From the NCBI GenBank assembly GCA_030737835.1, contig CM060849.1:24250855-24314854 (forward strand): a stretch of DNA of 64,000 nt. The letters run 5' to 3'. This stretch comes from Acorus gramineus (lineage: Eukaryota; Streptophyta; Magnoliopsida; Acorales; Acoraceae). Within the stretch, counting starts at the first letter, position 1, and each line of letters begins with the position of its first letter. The notes beneath the pieces are model-generated. The model had not been told where the DNA came from and made no database searches. It saw nothing but the letters and a program-made list of their open reading frames with translations. The translations under genes and the position numbers were made by a program. Of the stretch, positions 11,458-21,210 are shown in pieces.

Positions 11458-12505
11458 ATAAATAAATAAATGAATAAATCCTTACAGACAAAAAATAAAA
11501 AGTAAAAAATAGTATTTTGATGATCCTAAATCATTAAAAAATAATTTATTTTATTCACTTAAAGTTATAATTAAATTTATTTTTACTTTTATTTTAAATT
11601 TTAATAAATATAAATATGAACAAATTAATAAATTTTTATCCACTAAAATTTGAATAGTTTTTATAGAGCTGGACTGAAAGAGTAAAATAGTCTTGATGAA
11701 TATTAGATAGAAAAAAAATTTAGAGCATAAGCTTCTATCATCTTGTCTTGTTTGATATAAGTACAACAATTTGAGTAAGGCCGTTTTTATATCTAGTTAT
11801 CACTTCTCTAGGTGAAGAGGAGTTTACGTAGAAGCAATTTCTACATCTTCATGTTCTATATAAATTTTCTAAACTCGTTTTTTTGTTTTTTTTATTTATG
11901 TTCTTTTCTATGTCTCTCGTACCCCGATTTAAACAGTGTTTATTTTAATTATTATTGAAATGGAAGTATGTCTACGATTTCACTAAAAAAAATAATTCGA
12001 GTAAAATTAAGAATTGTTTTATCTTGTTAATTGTTATCCATGTATGGGAGTAAAATATTCACATTTATCATAAAGCTTCATCTCGGACAAGTTGAATTAG
12101 ATTGGATTGAATTGAAATTAATGTGGGGTTGGCCAACAATCCATTAATGACAAGTCCAACACTGTACGGTTCATTTTACATCCCTTAAGTTTAAACGCGG
12201 AGAATTTGCAATCATGCAATTAGGATTCAAACCTCAACATTTACTTACCTAAAAAATCTTTTACAATACAATTTTTATAATGAAAAATTATGACACCTTT
12301 TAATCAGAACTATTTTTATGGTATGCTAAAACTAAAGTTCATAACAAAAAAAAATAATTTATTTTCATTTTCTAGACTACTAAAAACAAGCTGAAAACAA
12401 AGAAGTACTTTATTATAAGAACATATGTGATGAAAGATTATGAGTTTTAAGTAATCGCAAGGCTGGAGGCTTTGTGTAAAAGACCCCCCCCCCCCACTCT
12501 TACTC
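11458..12505. other. AT-rich spacer between VPS60 and the PPR gene
   Basis: No gene is seen. It holds AT-rich sequence and ends with a 14-base C run at about 12485-12498, right after the PPR stop codon. The two genes point the same way (minus), so this contains the VPS60 promoter and the PPR 3' end. Confidence 0.4.
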
Positions 12506-13447
12506 CTAACCGTAGATCCTCTGCGCCACCCTCTCCGCCACGTCGACCCTTCCGTGCACCCTACACGCACCCAGCAACGCCGCCCACATCGCCTCGTCCG
12601 GTTCCACCCCCTCCTCCATCACCATCCCTTCCACAATCAACGCCTCCGCCTCCTCCACGTGTCCCCTCCTCCCCAGCAAGTCCACCATACACGTGTAATG
12701 CTCCACCCCCTTCTTCACTCCGCGCCTCCCCATCCCCTCCCAAACCCTCCGCCCCTCCCCCACCAATCCCCCCCTCGCACAGCAACCCAACGCCGCCGCA
12801 TACGCTGCCCCATCCACCGCCTCCCCAAACTCCGCCACCGCCTCGTCGAACAGCCTCAGCCCTTCCTCCGCCATCCCATGCATGCCCATCCCCGAAACCA
12901 TCGCCGTGTACGTCACGAGAGTTCTCTCAGACATATCGTCGAACAGTCTGCGCGCGCTTGAGAGATCCCCGCATTTGGCGTACATGGATATGAGGGAGTT
13001 GGTGACGGCGGCTTCGGCGGAGGGGACGAGGCCGAGGGAGAGAGCGGAGGCGTGGATCTGGCGGCCGAGGGGGAGGGAGGGGAGGGCAGCGCAGGAGCGG
13101 AGCGTGGCGGATATCGTGCGCGTGTCGGGGGGTTTGGCGTGGAAGCGCATCAGACGGTAGAGGTTGATGGAGTCTCTGTGGAGATTGAGGGAGGCGTAGC
13201 AGCGGATGATGGAGTTGAAGAGGAAGGTGGGGTGGATGTTGGCGCGCGCGAAGATGGTGTGGGCCTCGCGCGCGCGCGCACAGCGGGCGTAGGCGGCGGA
13301 GAGCTTGGTGCGGAGGAAGTCGTGGGGGGAGAGGCCGAGGGTGAGGATTCGGGCGTGGGCCTTTTGGAGGGTGGAGATGTCACGCCGGGCCGAGCAGGTC
13401 TCGAGGAGGGACGCGTAGAAGGGGACGTCGATGGGGACCGCGCGCAT
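12506..13447 (-). CDS. pentatricopeptide repeat (PLS-type) protein, 313 aa
   Basis: Intronless and very GC-rich. I start at MRAVPIDVPFYASLLETC (13447), which resembles the usual opening of such proteins; the frame runs 37 codons further up but that part is not PPR-like. PPR units are visible: HARILTLGLSPHDFLRTKLS, FLFNSIIRCYASL, SATLRSCAALPSL, TNSLISMYAKCGDLSSARRLFDDM, YTAMVSGMGMHG, YTCMVDLLGRRGHVEEAEALI and MWAALLGACRVHG. The last match PLS proteins just before the E domain. The family binds organelle RNA for editing or processing. The protein stops shortly after that unit (ERVAQRIYG), so a full E or DYW domain is missing and it is shorter than usual; a natural short form and a truncation are both possible. 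It is divergent from the neighbouring glycosyltransferase gene. Confidence 0.85.
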   Translation of the reverse strand: MRAVPIDVPFYASLLETCSARRDISTLQKAHARILTLGLSPHDFLRTKLSAAYARCARAREAHTIFARANIHPTFLFNSIIRCYASLNLHRDSINLYRLMRFHAKPPDTRTISATLRSCAALPSLPLGRQIHASALSLGLVPSAEAAVTNSLISMYAKCGDLSSARRLFDDMSERTLVTYTAMVSGMGMHGMAEEGLRLFDEAVAEFGEAVDGAAYAAALGCCARGGLVGEGRRVWEGMGRRGVKKGVEHYTCMVDLLGRRGHVEEAEALIVEGMVMEEGVEPDEAMWAALLGACRVHGRVDVAERVAQRIYG

Positions 13448-13589
13448 TGTAGTGAGAGACAGAAATGACAAGGACCACCGACCACCAAAGGAACTCGTCT
13501 CATCTGGCCGGGCCGGGCTTCCAATAAGTGATTCACACGCAAAATTTTTATTGAACACCCTGACCTCAACTTTCTAAAAAAAAAAAAAA
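13448..13589. promoter_or_regulatory. short bidirectional promoter interval
   Basis: Only 142 bp separate the start codons of the minus-strand PPR gene and the plus-strand glycosyltransferase gene, including both 5' leaders. No clear TATA box is seen; an A-run (13577-13589) precedes the glycosyltransferase ATG. A shared promoter is inferred from spacing alone. Confidence 0.5.
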
Positions 13590-15424
13590 ATGCAGAACCT
13601 GAAGAGCACAACCTTCTTGGTCTCAGCCATTTTGATTGTCCTCCTCTCCATCTCCCTCAACTACTACACCAACACAATTCACCACTTCAAACACTACCAC
13701 CCATTCAAACAAACCCTCCAAAACGCCTTCCCCCGTCTCTTCCGCCCAACCTCCGTAAAATCCCCCTCTCCAACAACACACCCACCATGTGTTCTATGGA
13801 TGGCCCCATTCATCTCTGGCGGTGGCTACAGCTCCGAAGCCTGGTCATACATAACCGCACTGACCCGTCACGCCAACGACACCATACGCCTCGCAATCGA
13901 ACAGCACGGCGACCTCGAGAGCCTCGAATTCTGGCTCGGCCTCTCCGAAGAACACCGCGCCATGGCTCAAGAGCTCCACAGCAGGGAGTGCGGGACCAGC
14001 GGAGACACCGTCGTGGTGTGCCACAGCGAGCCCGGCGCGTGGTACCCTCCGCTGTTCATGACGCGCCCGTGCCCCCCCGGCGGGTACGACGGGAACGCGG
14101 TCGTGATCGGGCGGACCATGTTCGAGACCGACCGGGTCGCGCCCGAGCACGTGCGGCGGTGCAACCGGATGGACTCGGTGTGGGTTCCCACCGACTTCCA
14201 CATGTCGTCGTTCGTGCGCAGCGGTGTCGAGCCGTTGAAGGTGGTCAAGGTGGTGCAGTCCGTGGATGTCGAGTTCTTCGATCCGGTGAAGTACCAACCA
14301 TTCGATCTTCCAATGGGGAAACTAGTATTGGGTATGGTTCAACACATTAATTACTTCTTTTTTTGCAGTTCTAATCAAGTATATGAAATATCTAATCGAT
14401 TATATACTTGATCAAGGGAGTGTATATGTTCAATCAAATGAATCCAATAAGACATGTTTTCAATTCATTTGACTACATACTTGTTTTGATTTTTAGTGAA
14501 AATAAGTAGATTTTTGAAAGAAAACGTTTGTATGAAAATATGTATCCTTTGTGATTGGATGACATGTCTTCTTGTGATTGATCCTGATCACCAAATTCAT
14601 TAGTATTCAATATCAAATAACACTAAACTTGATCAATGTTTTGACCCAATATGTAGAAGTGATAGTGAAAGTTTGTGTTGGAACTGTAAAAGTGACTGTA
14701 AGAATGATTCACCTGACCAACAGGCGGCCGCCAGAATTCGAATTCAGGCGCTCCCGCTCCGGGCAGAAAAGATTTCGCCTTCCTGAGCATCTTCAAGTGG
14801 GAGCAAAGGAAAGGTTGGGATGTGTTGCTGAAGGCCTACTTGAACGAGTTCTCCGCATCCGATAGAGTCTCATTGTACTTGCTCACCAATCCGTACCACT
14901 CCGACAAAGACTTCACCAGCAAGATCTCACAATTCGTCACGGATTCGGACGTGGTCGACGATAATGGAGAGTGGGCCGAGGTCTACGTGATCGACGAGCA
15001 CGTGCCGCAGGTGGACCTGCCGAGGCTGTACCGAGTGGCGGACGCGTTCGTCCTCCCGTCGAGGGGGGAGGGATGGGGAAGGCCGATCGTGGAGGCGATG
15101 GCGATGGCGCTCCCCGTGATCGCGACGAACTGGTCGGGGCCGACGGAGTACCTCAACGAGGAGAATGGGTACCCGTTGATGGTGGAACGGATGGTGGAGA
15201 TCGCGGAGGGGCCGTTTGTGGGACACTTTCAAGCGGAGCCGTCGGTGGAGGGGCTTAGGGGGCTGATGAGGAGGGTGTGGAGGGACCGAGATGAGGCGGC
15301 GGCGAGAGGGAGGCGGGCGAGGGAGGATGTCGTCAGGAGGTTCTCGCCGGAGGTCATGGCGAGGGTGGTCGTTGGTGAGTTGATGGAGGCTTTAAGGCAG
15401 AAGAAGGAGGGTTTGTACACGTAG
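13590..15424 (+). CDS. GT4-type glycosyltransferase, type II membrane protein, 472 aa
   Basis: Two exons, 13590-14331 and 14748-15424, joined by a 416-bp GT-AG intron. The split codon is Gly, giving KLVLG followed by APAPGRKDFAFLSIFKWEQR. Residues about 8-27 form one hydrophobic signal anchor, as in Golgi glycosyltransferases. The N-terminal domain starts at LWMAPFISGGGYSSEAWSY. The C-terminal domain has the glycosyltransferase family 4 signature: E355 and E363 in GEGWGRPIVEAM form the EX7E motif, followed by ALPVIATNWSGPTEYL. The activity would be transfer from a nucleotide sugar by the retaining GT-B fold; donor and acceptor cannot be told. Coding sequence is GC-rich. The stop codon lies at the edge of an apparent MITE, so the C terminus may differ from relatives. 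Confidence 0.9.
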
Positions 15425-15867
15425 CCATGTTTGGAACGAGAATAAACCCCCGGATAACTCCGGATAGAAATTTTATTGTGTTTGGAAAGTTCGGATAATC
15501 TCAGATAAAGTATGTCAGAATAAACTAGTATAAAGTAGTATATGGATTACAATCAACCCCTAGAATGAAAATTATCTTAGATTATTCCACCCAAAGAATA
15601 CGTGAGTCCACTGTCAAATTAACTGTCATAACCTCTTATAAATCACATGTGAAATTAACTATCATTACTTTTTTACCTTTTATAAATCTTTATTCATACT
15701 TTATTCACATTTTACCTAAACAACAAAACATTTATTCTTACGTTTATCAACGAGATTAATTCAGAACACAACCAAATACAAAATCACTTTATCTTTATTT
15801 ATACTCATTTATGCTCGGATAAATGTATATCTAAAAATAAATCTTATCCCCGTTTCAAACAGGGGGC
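15424..15867. mobile_element. MITE abutting the glycosyltransferase stop codon
   Basis: A 444-bp AT-rich element. The left end is GCCATGTTTGGAACGAGAATAA; the reversed right end is GCCCCCTGTTTGAAACGGGG followed by ATAA. GTA flanks both sides (15421-15423, 15868-15870), a 3-bp duplication that fits a PIF/Harbinger-like insertion, although TWA is the usual target. The stop codon TAG is made of TA from the flank and the first G of the element. Confidence 0.5.
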
Positions 15868-16373
15868 GTAATGTTGTTGGTGGCTTTTATATTTTCTTTG
15901 CTTTTCATGTTTTGGGATATATGTTCGGAATTCATGAGACTCATGGGATGAGAGGGAAGGCGAGGAGTTTCGTCGGTTAGAGCTGTCTTCTAACCCGCAG
16001 CTTACAGTTCTCCTAACCGTTTTTTAATTTAGTGCTTGTCTGTTTTGTGCTTATCTAATTCTTCCCCATTTCAGATTTTGTAATTCAAGTTCAGTTATAA
16101 AATCGGGTGACAAATATCTACATTTCTTCAAAAAAAACAAAAATAACCGCCATTACTGATAGTACGTGATAGAAGCTGGTCGGGCCAGTTTTTTTTCTCT
16201 TCAGTAAAAAAATATAAAATAAAAGAACTCTGTTACAATATCACATTTGCTAATAAAATCAAAGTTTGGTGATCATTTTTAAAAGGTGTCCAAAGAAATG
16301 TTTAACTAGCTAGAAGAAGAACATACACCATATTAGCAGTGAAGTCAAAATGCCCCAAAGAAAGAAAGAAAGA

Positions 16374-16775
16374 TCAAACAATGTCGTCGATTGTGGTGGC
16401 AGTGGCGGAGGCACGGCAAAGAGGGCAGGTCCGTGATTTAGTGAGCCAGGTGACGATGCAGTGATCATGGAACCAATGCCCACAGACTGAAAGCACGCGG
16501 TATCGATCTCCTATCTCCATATTTCTAAGGCAGATTGCACATTCATCGTCGTCAGCCATCGTCGTCGTCGATTCACGACTCAAGATCAAGGAGGATGGCA
16601 TCCTCTCAAGTTCCGTCGTCGAAAGCCCCACGCCCTCATTCACATTCGTCCAGTTAACGGTGGTGGTACCCATCCTCCTCACCCAACATTTCAACAGGCA
16701 CACAATTAATACAGTCATCCCGGTTGCTGCATACAATGCTATCATATATACCAATACCTTTATCTCTGTTCCCAT
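16374..16775 (-). CDS. RING-H2 finger protein, ATL type, 133 aa
   Basis: Intronless. Residues about 7-29 form one transmembrane helix, then a short basic stretch, then GLSTTELERMPS, which resembles the GLD box of the ATL family. The RING-H2 finger is complete, with ligands C79, C82, C98, H100, H103, C106, C117 and C120 (CAIC, CGHWFHDHC, CPLC). This predicts a membrane-anchored E3 ubiquitin ligase; substrates are unknown. Intronless structure, length and domain order fit ATL proteins. The Met at 16775 gives the membrane helix right at the N terminus, so I keep it as the start. Confidence 0.9.
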   Translation of the reverse strand: MGTEIKVLVYMIALYAATGMTVLIVCLLKCWVRRMGTTTVNWTNVNEGVGLSTTELERMPSSLILSRESTTTMADDDECAICLRNMEIGDRYRVLSVCGHWFHDHCIVTWLTKSRTCPLCRASATATTIDDIV

Positions 16776-17768
16776 ACCTTATTTTATTTTATTTTCTATG
16801 CACACATGTTGTTATATATTGGGGGGGGGGGTGTGTTCGTATAAAATGGAAATATATAAAAAAAGGAATTATACAATTATACCTTAGAAATATAAAAAAA
16901 AAAAAAGGAATGTTATGAAAATAGAAATATAAAAAAAGGGATGTTATACCTCAGACTTAGACACACGCATACACCGCAGGCCGAAGTCGGTTAGAGGTTG
17001 AATCAATTAGCATATATATTAGTTTTATAGAGATTGATTTTGTTAGAAAATCAAATTCCTATTACATTTTTTTTTTTATTAAATGGAAGGAAATCCAATT
17101 TTACAATTGTAATATTGATTTTTACTTAATTATAAATCGAATTCGTCCTACGTCCTATTATATTAATTTGTAATAGAAGTCGGTTAGAAATCAAATTCAT
17201 CCTCTTATATATACATATATATTACTTACTTATTATGGAAAAAGTGACTTAGTTTTTTCATTTCCATTTTTACTTTTTTATAAATGAATAATTATTCATT
17301 TTTTTGTTTATTCAAAATTTAACATTTCCAATAAGATTTAAATAAACTATAAATATTTTTCAGGTTTCAAATTTGATTTAGGTAAATCAAATCTATATAC
17401 TTAAATTTTGATAATTCAAAATTAAAGATATTCACTAAATTTGTCTTAATTTGTTGTGCTATTTTTATTTAACTTAAAAATATAATTACATGACATGCAA
17501 ATGAAATGAGTTTTTTGAGTGGTTTAATATTCTATAAATATTTCATCTATATTATAGTTAAATCTTGAATATTTAGGTCCACATGCACGTGTATGTGCGC
17601 AATTTCAATTCACTTTAATAAAATGATATTTTAACATTAAAACAATTTCTTTTTTCTTTTTCTGTTTTCAAAAACCATTTCATGCCTACGTCTTTTATTA
17701 TATAAAGCAATAAAGGCGCGCGCATGATAGCAAGACAACTAACAAATCTACCGAAAATACAAGGTGCA
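16776..17768. other. AT-rich spacer upstream of the RING-H2 gene
   Basis: No gene is seen. It has a G-run (about 16821-16830) and A-runs, and a short motif AGAAGTCGGTTAGA near 17177 with a variant near 16982. The part next to 16775 should contain the RING-H2 promoter; no definite TATA box could be assigned. Confidence 0.35.
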
Positions 17769-17777
17769 GTTATTTAT

Positions 17778-18866
17778 GGGTTCGGAGACTCTGTGGAGAC
17801 TCCACAGAGAAAGCCTGTGAAGGCTCTCGTGGATGGGCGACGCGTGGAGGGTTGATCACGTGATCTCACGTGGACGACTTGCCAAGCCTCGTTGACGACT
17901 TCCCCATCTCTCTGTGGTTCCCCTCTCCCATCGAACGTGGAAACCCTCACCGAAACCCTCACCGAAGCCTCGCCGATCTTCGAAGCCGATTGCCGATCGC
18001 CGATCGCAAATCTCTCTCACCGAAGCCCTGATCGCTGATCTCCCTCACCGAAGCCCCGCTCGCCGATCTCCCTCACCGAAACCCTCAACGAAGCCTCGCC
18101 GATCTCCCTCACCGAACCCCCGATCGCCGATCTCCCTCACCGAAACCCTCAACGAAGCCTCGCCGATCTCCCTCACCGAAGCCCCGATCGCCGATCTCCC
18201 TCACCGAAGCCCCGGCGTCAACGAAGCCTCACCGAAGCCTCGCCGATCTCCCTCACCGAAGCCCCGCCGCACCCTCGCCGATCTCCGCCACCTCGTGTCG
18301 TGTCTCCCTCACCGAAGCCCCGCCGCACCCTCGCCGATCTCCCGTGGTCCTACAGCCACCTCGTGAGTTTCTCATTTTTTTTATTTTTTGTAATTTGAAT
18401 GTAGTTCTGTCTTGATTGTTTAGGTTCTGATATGGATTTCTGTGGTTTTCATTTGATTATTTGAATGTGTTTGTTTCATATATGGATTTGAGTAGATTTG
18501 ATTTGTTATTTGAATGGGTTTGTTTCAGATATGGGGTTTGAGTGGATTTGATTATGTTAGCTGAATTGGTTAGTTTCAAATATTGGTTTGAGTGGATTTC
18601 ATTTCCAACACTTCAAAATCCTACTGCTTCGGTGAGGGAGATCGGCGATCGGCGATCGGTTTCGGAGATATGCGAGGCTTCGGTGAGGGTTTCGATGAGG
18701 GTTTCCACGTTCGATGGGAGAGGGGAACCACAAAGAGATGGGGAAGTCGTCAACGAGGCTTGGCAAGTCGTCCACGTGAGATCACGTGAGGGAGTCTCCA
18801 CGCGTCGCCCATCCACGGGAGCTCCACAGGCTTTCTCTGTGGAGTCTCCACAGAGTCTCCGAACCC
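17778..18866. mobile_element. Mutator-like non-autonomous element with about 240-bp TIRs
   Basis: A 1089-bp element. The left arm from GGGTTCGGAGACTCTGTGG (17778 to about 18020) is repeated in inverse orientation at about 18629-18866. Shared landmarks include CACGTGATCTCACGTGGACG, GACTTGCCAAGCCTCGTTGA and CCCATCGAACGTGGAAACCC. The flanks GTTATTTAT (17769-17777) and GTTATTTTA (18867-18875) form an imperfect 9-bp target duplication, typical of the Mutator superfamily. No transposase is encoded. The frame at 17914-18366 is a repeat-derived artefact. Confidence 0.85.
17985..18345. repeat. minisatellite inside the Mutator-like element
   Basis: Degenerate direct repeats built from CGCCGATCTCCCTCACCGAA followed by GCCC/ACCC and CAACGAAGCCT. 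Unit length varies from about 25 to 45 bp and there are about ten units. They lie on the inner side of the left arm, while the right arm holds only one or two such units, so the array expanded on one side. Confidence 0.75.
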
Positions 18867-18948
18867 GTTATTTTAAACCCATTTTTTTCTCATCCCACCC
18901 CGTTAGATGATCCACCCCATTTCAAATTCATGAAATGCAATCCCACCC

Positions 18949-18949
18949 C

Positions 18950-19001
<52 letters not shown>
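18949..19001. repeat. (GT)n/(AT)n microsatellite
   Basis: A short GT run is followed by an AT dinucleotide array of about 20 units. A second (TA)n run starts near 20429. Confidence 0.9.
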
Positions 19002-19003
<2 letters not shown>

Positions 19004-20430
19004 TCATGATACCCAGGCCCCATAATATAAGCCCCACTCACAAGCCCCATGAGGTGTTATCATTTCATTGGTTGGTTTTTTGGTTTGTTGACTTTTTCAA
19101 AAAATGGTAAAATGACAAAATACAAATTTACCCTTCATTAAAAATTTATCTTATTAACCCAAATCCCCCAATTTTCTATTTGGTTATGACTTTTCCATAT
19201 AAATCTTAAAATCCTTACCTAATCTTAAAATCCTTAAAATCTTAAAATTATTTAGTTTGTTTACATTTATATTCAATCTTATCTTATTGATTTTAAGACT
19301 TAGTGTTTTCTGAATGTTTATCAAACAATTTAAAATGATTTGGACGTTTGGATATTCTGTTTCACCAAAAAAAGAAAAAGATCGGACGGTTGTTATTCAA
19401 ATAGTTTGAATAACAACCGTTCGATCATTACCTAAAATTTGAAATTATTACTTAAATTATAATTGAACCTAGATTACACCAAAAATTACCGAAATTGTTT
19501 TCATTAAAATCCTTCAAATCATTTTCTCTAGGTAGTTATTGTATTCAAATTTAAATAAAAAACACATATAGTTAACATATGAAACTGTTACATTTTATAT
19601 TGGTAGTTACAAATACATTTCTTAAATGTTTACATCTCTCACAACGATTTGTTACATTTATATAAAAACAATTGAGAGATGTAAACAAACAATTATATTT
19701 ACCTAAATGTTAAACAGTTACATTTACTATTTAAAATTATCTATTTCAATTTCTAGTGCACTGCCTTCCAAAGAAAATGTATCAGAATCCTCTGTAAAAG
19801 TATGTACTTCACTGTTACATTTATACGTCATTTCTATTTGCATTATTAAAAGAAATGCACAACATGAGATAATGTTACATTTCAGAGTGTTACATTTATG
19901 AATGTAACAAAATTGTGTAAATGAATATCCGAGTTCGGGAGTCTAATATAAACATCACATGAACCAGTAATAATTAAATGTAACAATATCAAAATTACAT
20001 TTATGAAATTATAACGAAACAAATATAAAAAAAAGTGTGAAATAGTGATCAAAACATAAAAAAAATTCATTTTTTGAATTGAAACATGTAACTATTAGAT
20101 TGAATATTTGATCGTCAAAAATTTAATTTCAAATTCGATGTGACTTTCATTCAATAAGATAAATAAAAAATAAAAAAAACAATTGATAAACCTGATCCGA
20201 AAGAGAGATCAATTTCGGGACTGCTACGAATAAATTATAGGGATTAATGATTTTACACAATGCAAGGAAAAAGAAATACAGTAATTAATGAAATCTCCAC
20301 AATCCTAGGAATAAATCAAACTGTTTTCCTTGTTTAGAGGTGGTTATCAATTAGAGGGTATAATAGATAATGTCCTATTGCCACATCATGATGGGGCATG
20401 AAAAGTTGGGGTCTAAGAATCATTATGGTA
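19002..20430. mobile_element. possible decayed DNA transposon between two (TA)n tracts
   Basis: The 1.4-kb AT-rich block is bounded by TA-repeat tracts on both sides. The ends show weak inverted similarity: TGATACCCAGGCCCCA at the left against reversed TGATTCTTAGACCCCA at the right, each followed by further GCCCCA words. No transposase frame is seen. Inside are a 22-bp-arm hairpin (19380-19426) and many TTACATTTA words. The boundaries are uncertain. Confidence 0.35.
19380..19426. repeat. short perfect-type hairpin
   Basis: Two 22-bp arms, GATCGGACGGTTGTTATTC plus AAA and its inverse complement, flank a 3-base loop (TAG). 21 of 22 positions pair. Confidence 0.8.
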
Positions 20431-20509
20431 TATATATATATATATATCACACATTACCACCCTAACCCACCCCTTCATATTTTTCTTCTTTCTCCTCTCT
20501 CTCTCGGCA

Positions 20510-21210
20510 GGTCCCCTCTACACCCACGTCGCCGACGCCTTCAGCACCTCCACCGCCTCCGCATCGGGCCCCACCTACCTCCTCCTCAACGCGGCCCTCC
20601 CCCTCCTCGTCTCCGACGCTGCCCTCTTTCCCATCCTCCGCCAGGAGCAGCGGCAGCCCCCCACCGGATCCCGTCGGAGACCGCCGCCCACGACTCCGTT
20701 CTCTTCCTCCTCCTCCTCAACGCCTTCGCCTTCCTCACCAGCCTCTACCTCCTCAACGTGTCCTCCGCCGCCCCCTCTTCTTCAGTGGGGCCATCCTCCT
20801 CCTCATCCTCCCTCTCTGCGTCCCCGGCGTCATCTGCGCCAGGGAATGAGCCCGCCGCACCATCACCTCAAGCTTCCGCATCAACGGCGGCGCGACCGGG
20901 TTCAGCCTCGTCAACATTGACGAGATCGAGCTCTACAAGAGCCTCCTCTCCAAAGCAGACGAGGAGGAGAACAAGTGGTGGTGGCGGTGTTGCTAGGAGA
21001 ACGATCGGATGGCGATGCTCAGGGAGGAGCACGACACGTCGAAGCTCGTCCATCGGATCGATTTCTGACTTTGCTACGCCGTCACCGTCGGTCTGGTCTA
21101 CATCAATAACCTCGGACAGATCGCGCAGTGGCTCGGACGGTACTCCGACACCGCGACCTTCGTCACCGTCTACTCCGCCTGCTCCTTCGGACGCCTCTTT
21201 TCGGTGTGGG
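20510..21210 (+). pseudogene. NFD4-like (nodulin-like/MFS) transporter pseudogene fragment
   Basis: Translating all three frames gives consecutive pieces of one protein family: GPLYTHVADAF and TYLLLNAALPLLVS, then DSVLFLLLLNAFAFLTSLYL, then GAILLLILPLCVPGVICARE, FRINGGATGFSLVNIDEIEL, EEHDTSKLVHRIDF and VGLVYINNLGQIAQWLGRYS. Their order matches NUCLEAR FUSION DEFECTIVE 4-like membrane transporters. At least two frameshifts (about 20660-20680 and 20780-20830) and three in-frame stops (after CARE, after WWWRCC, after RIDF) break it. The N-terminal half and the C-terminal membrane helices are absent. It is GC-rich like the intact genes nearby, so the loss may be fairly recent. The single long frame of 20398-21249 is a mix of these frames, not a real product. 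Confidence 0.8.

Noticed and set aside
12472..13611. Pro-rich and Gly-rich frames overlapping the PPR gene
   Set aside because: High GC opens all frames; only the minus-strand frame with PPR motifs is supported.
13787..14350. Arg-rich and other alternative frames over glycosyltransferase exon 1
   Set aside because: Shadows of a GC-rich exon; the frame with the GT4 motifs and proper splicing is the real one.
14724..14747. NotI-like GCGGCCGC next to GAATTCGAATTC at the end of the glycosyltransferase intron, suggesting cloning adaptor contamination
   Set aside because: The splice acceptor and phase around it are intact, and a similar GAATTCGAATTC occurs in the VPS60 leader (about 11296-11307), so chance is the simpler reading.
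17914..18366. A 150-codon Pro/Ser/Arg-rich frame
   Set aside because: It is the translation of the minisatellite within the Mutator-like element.
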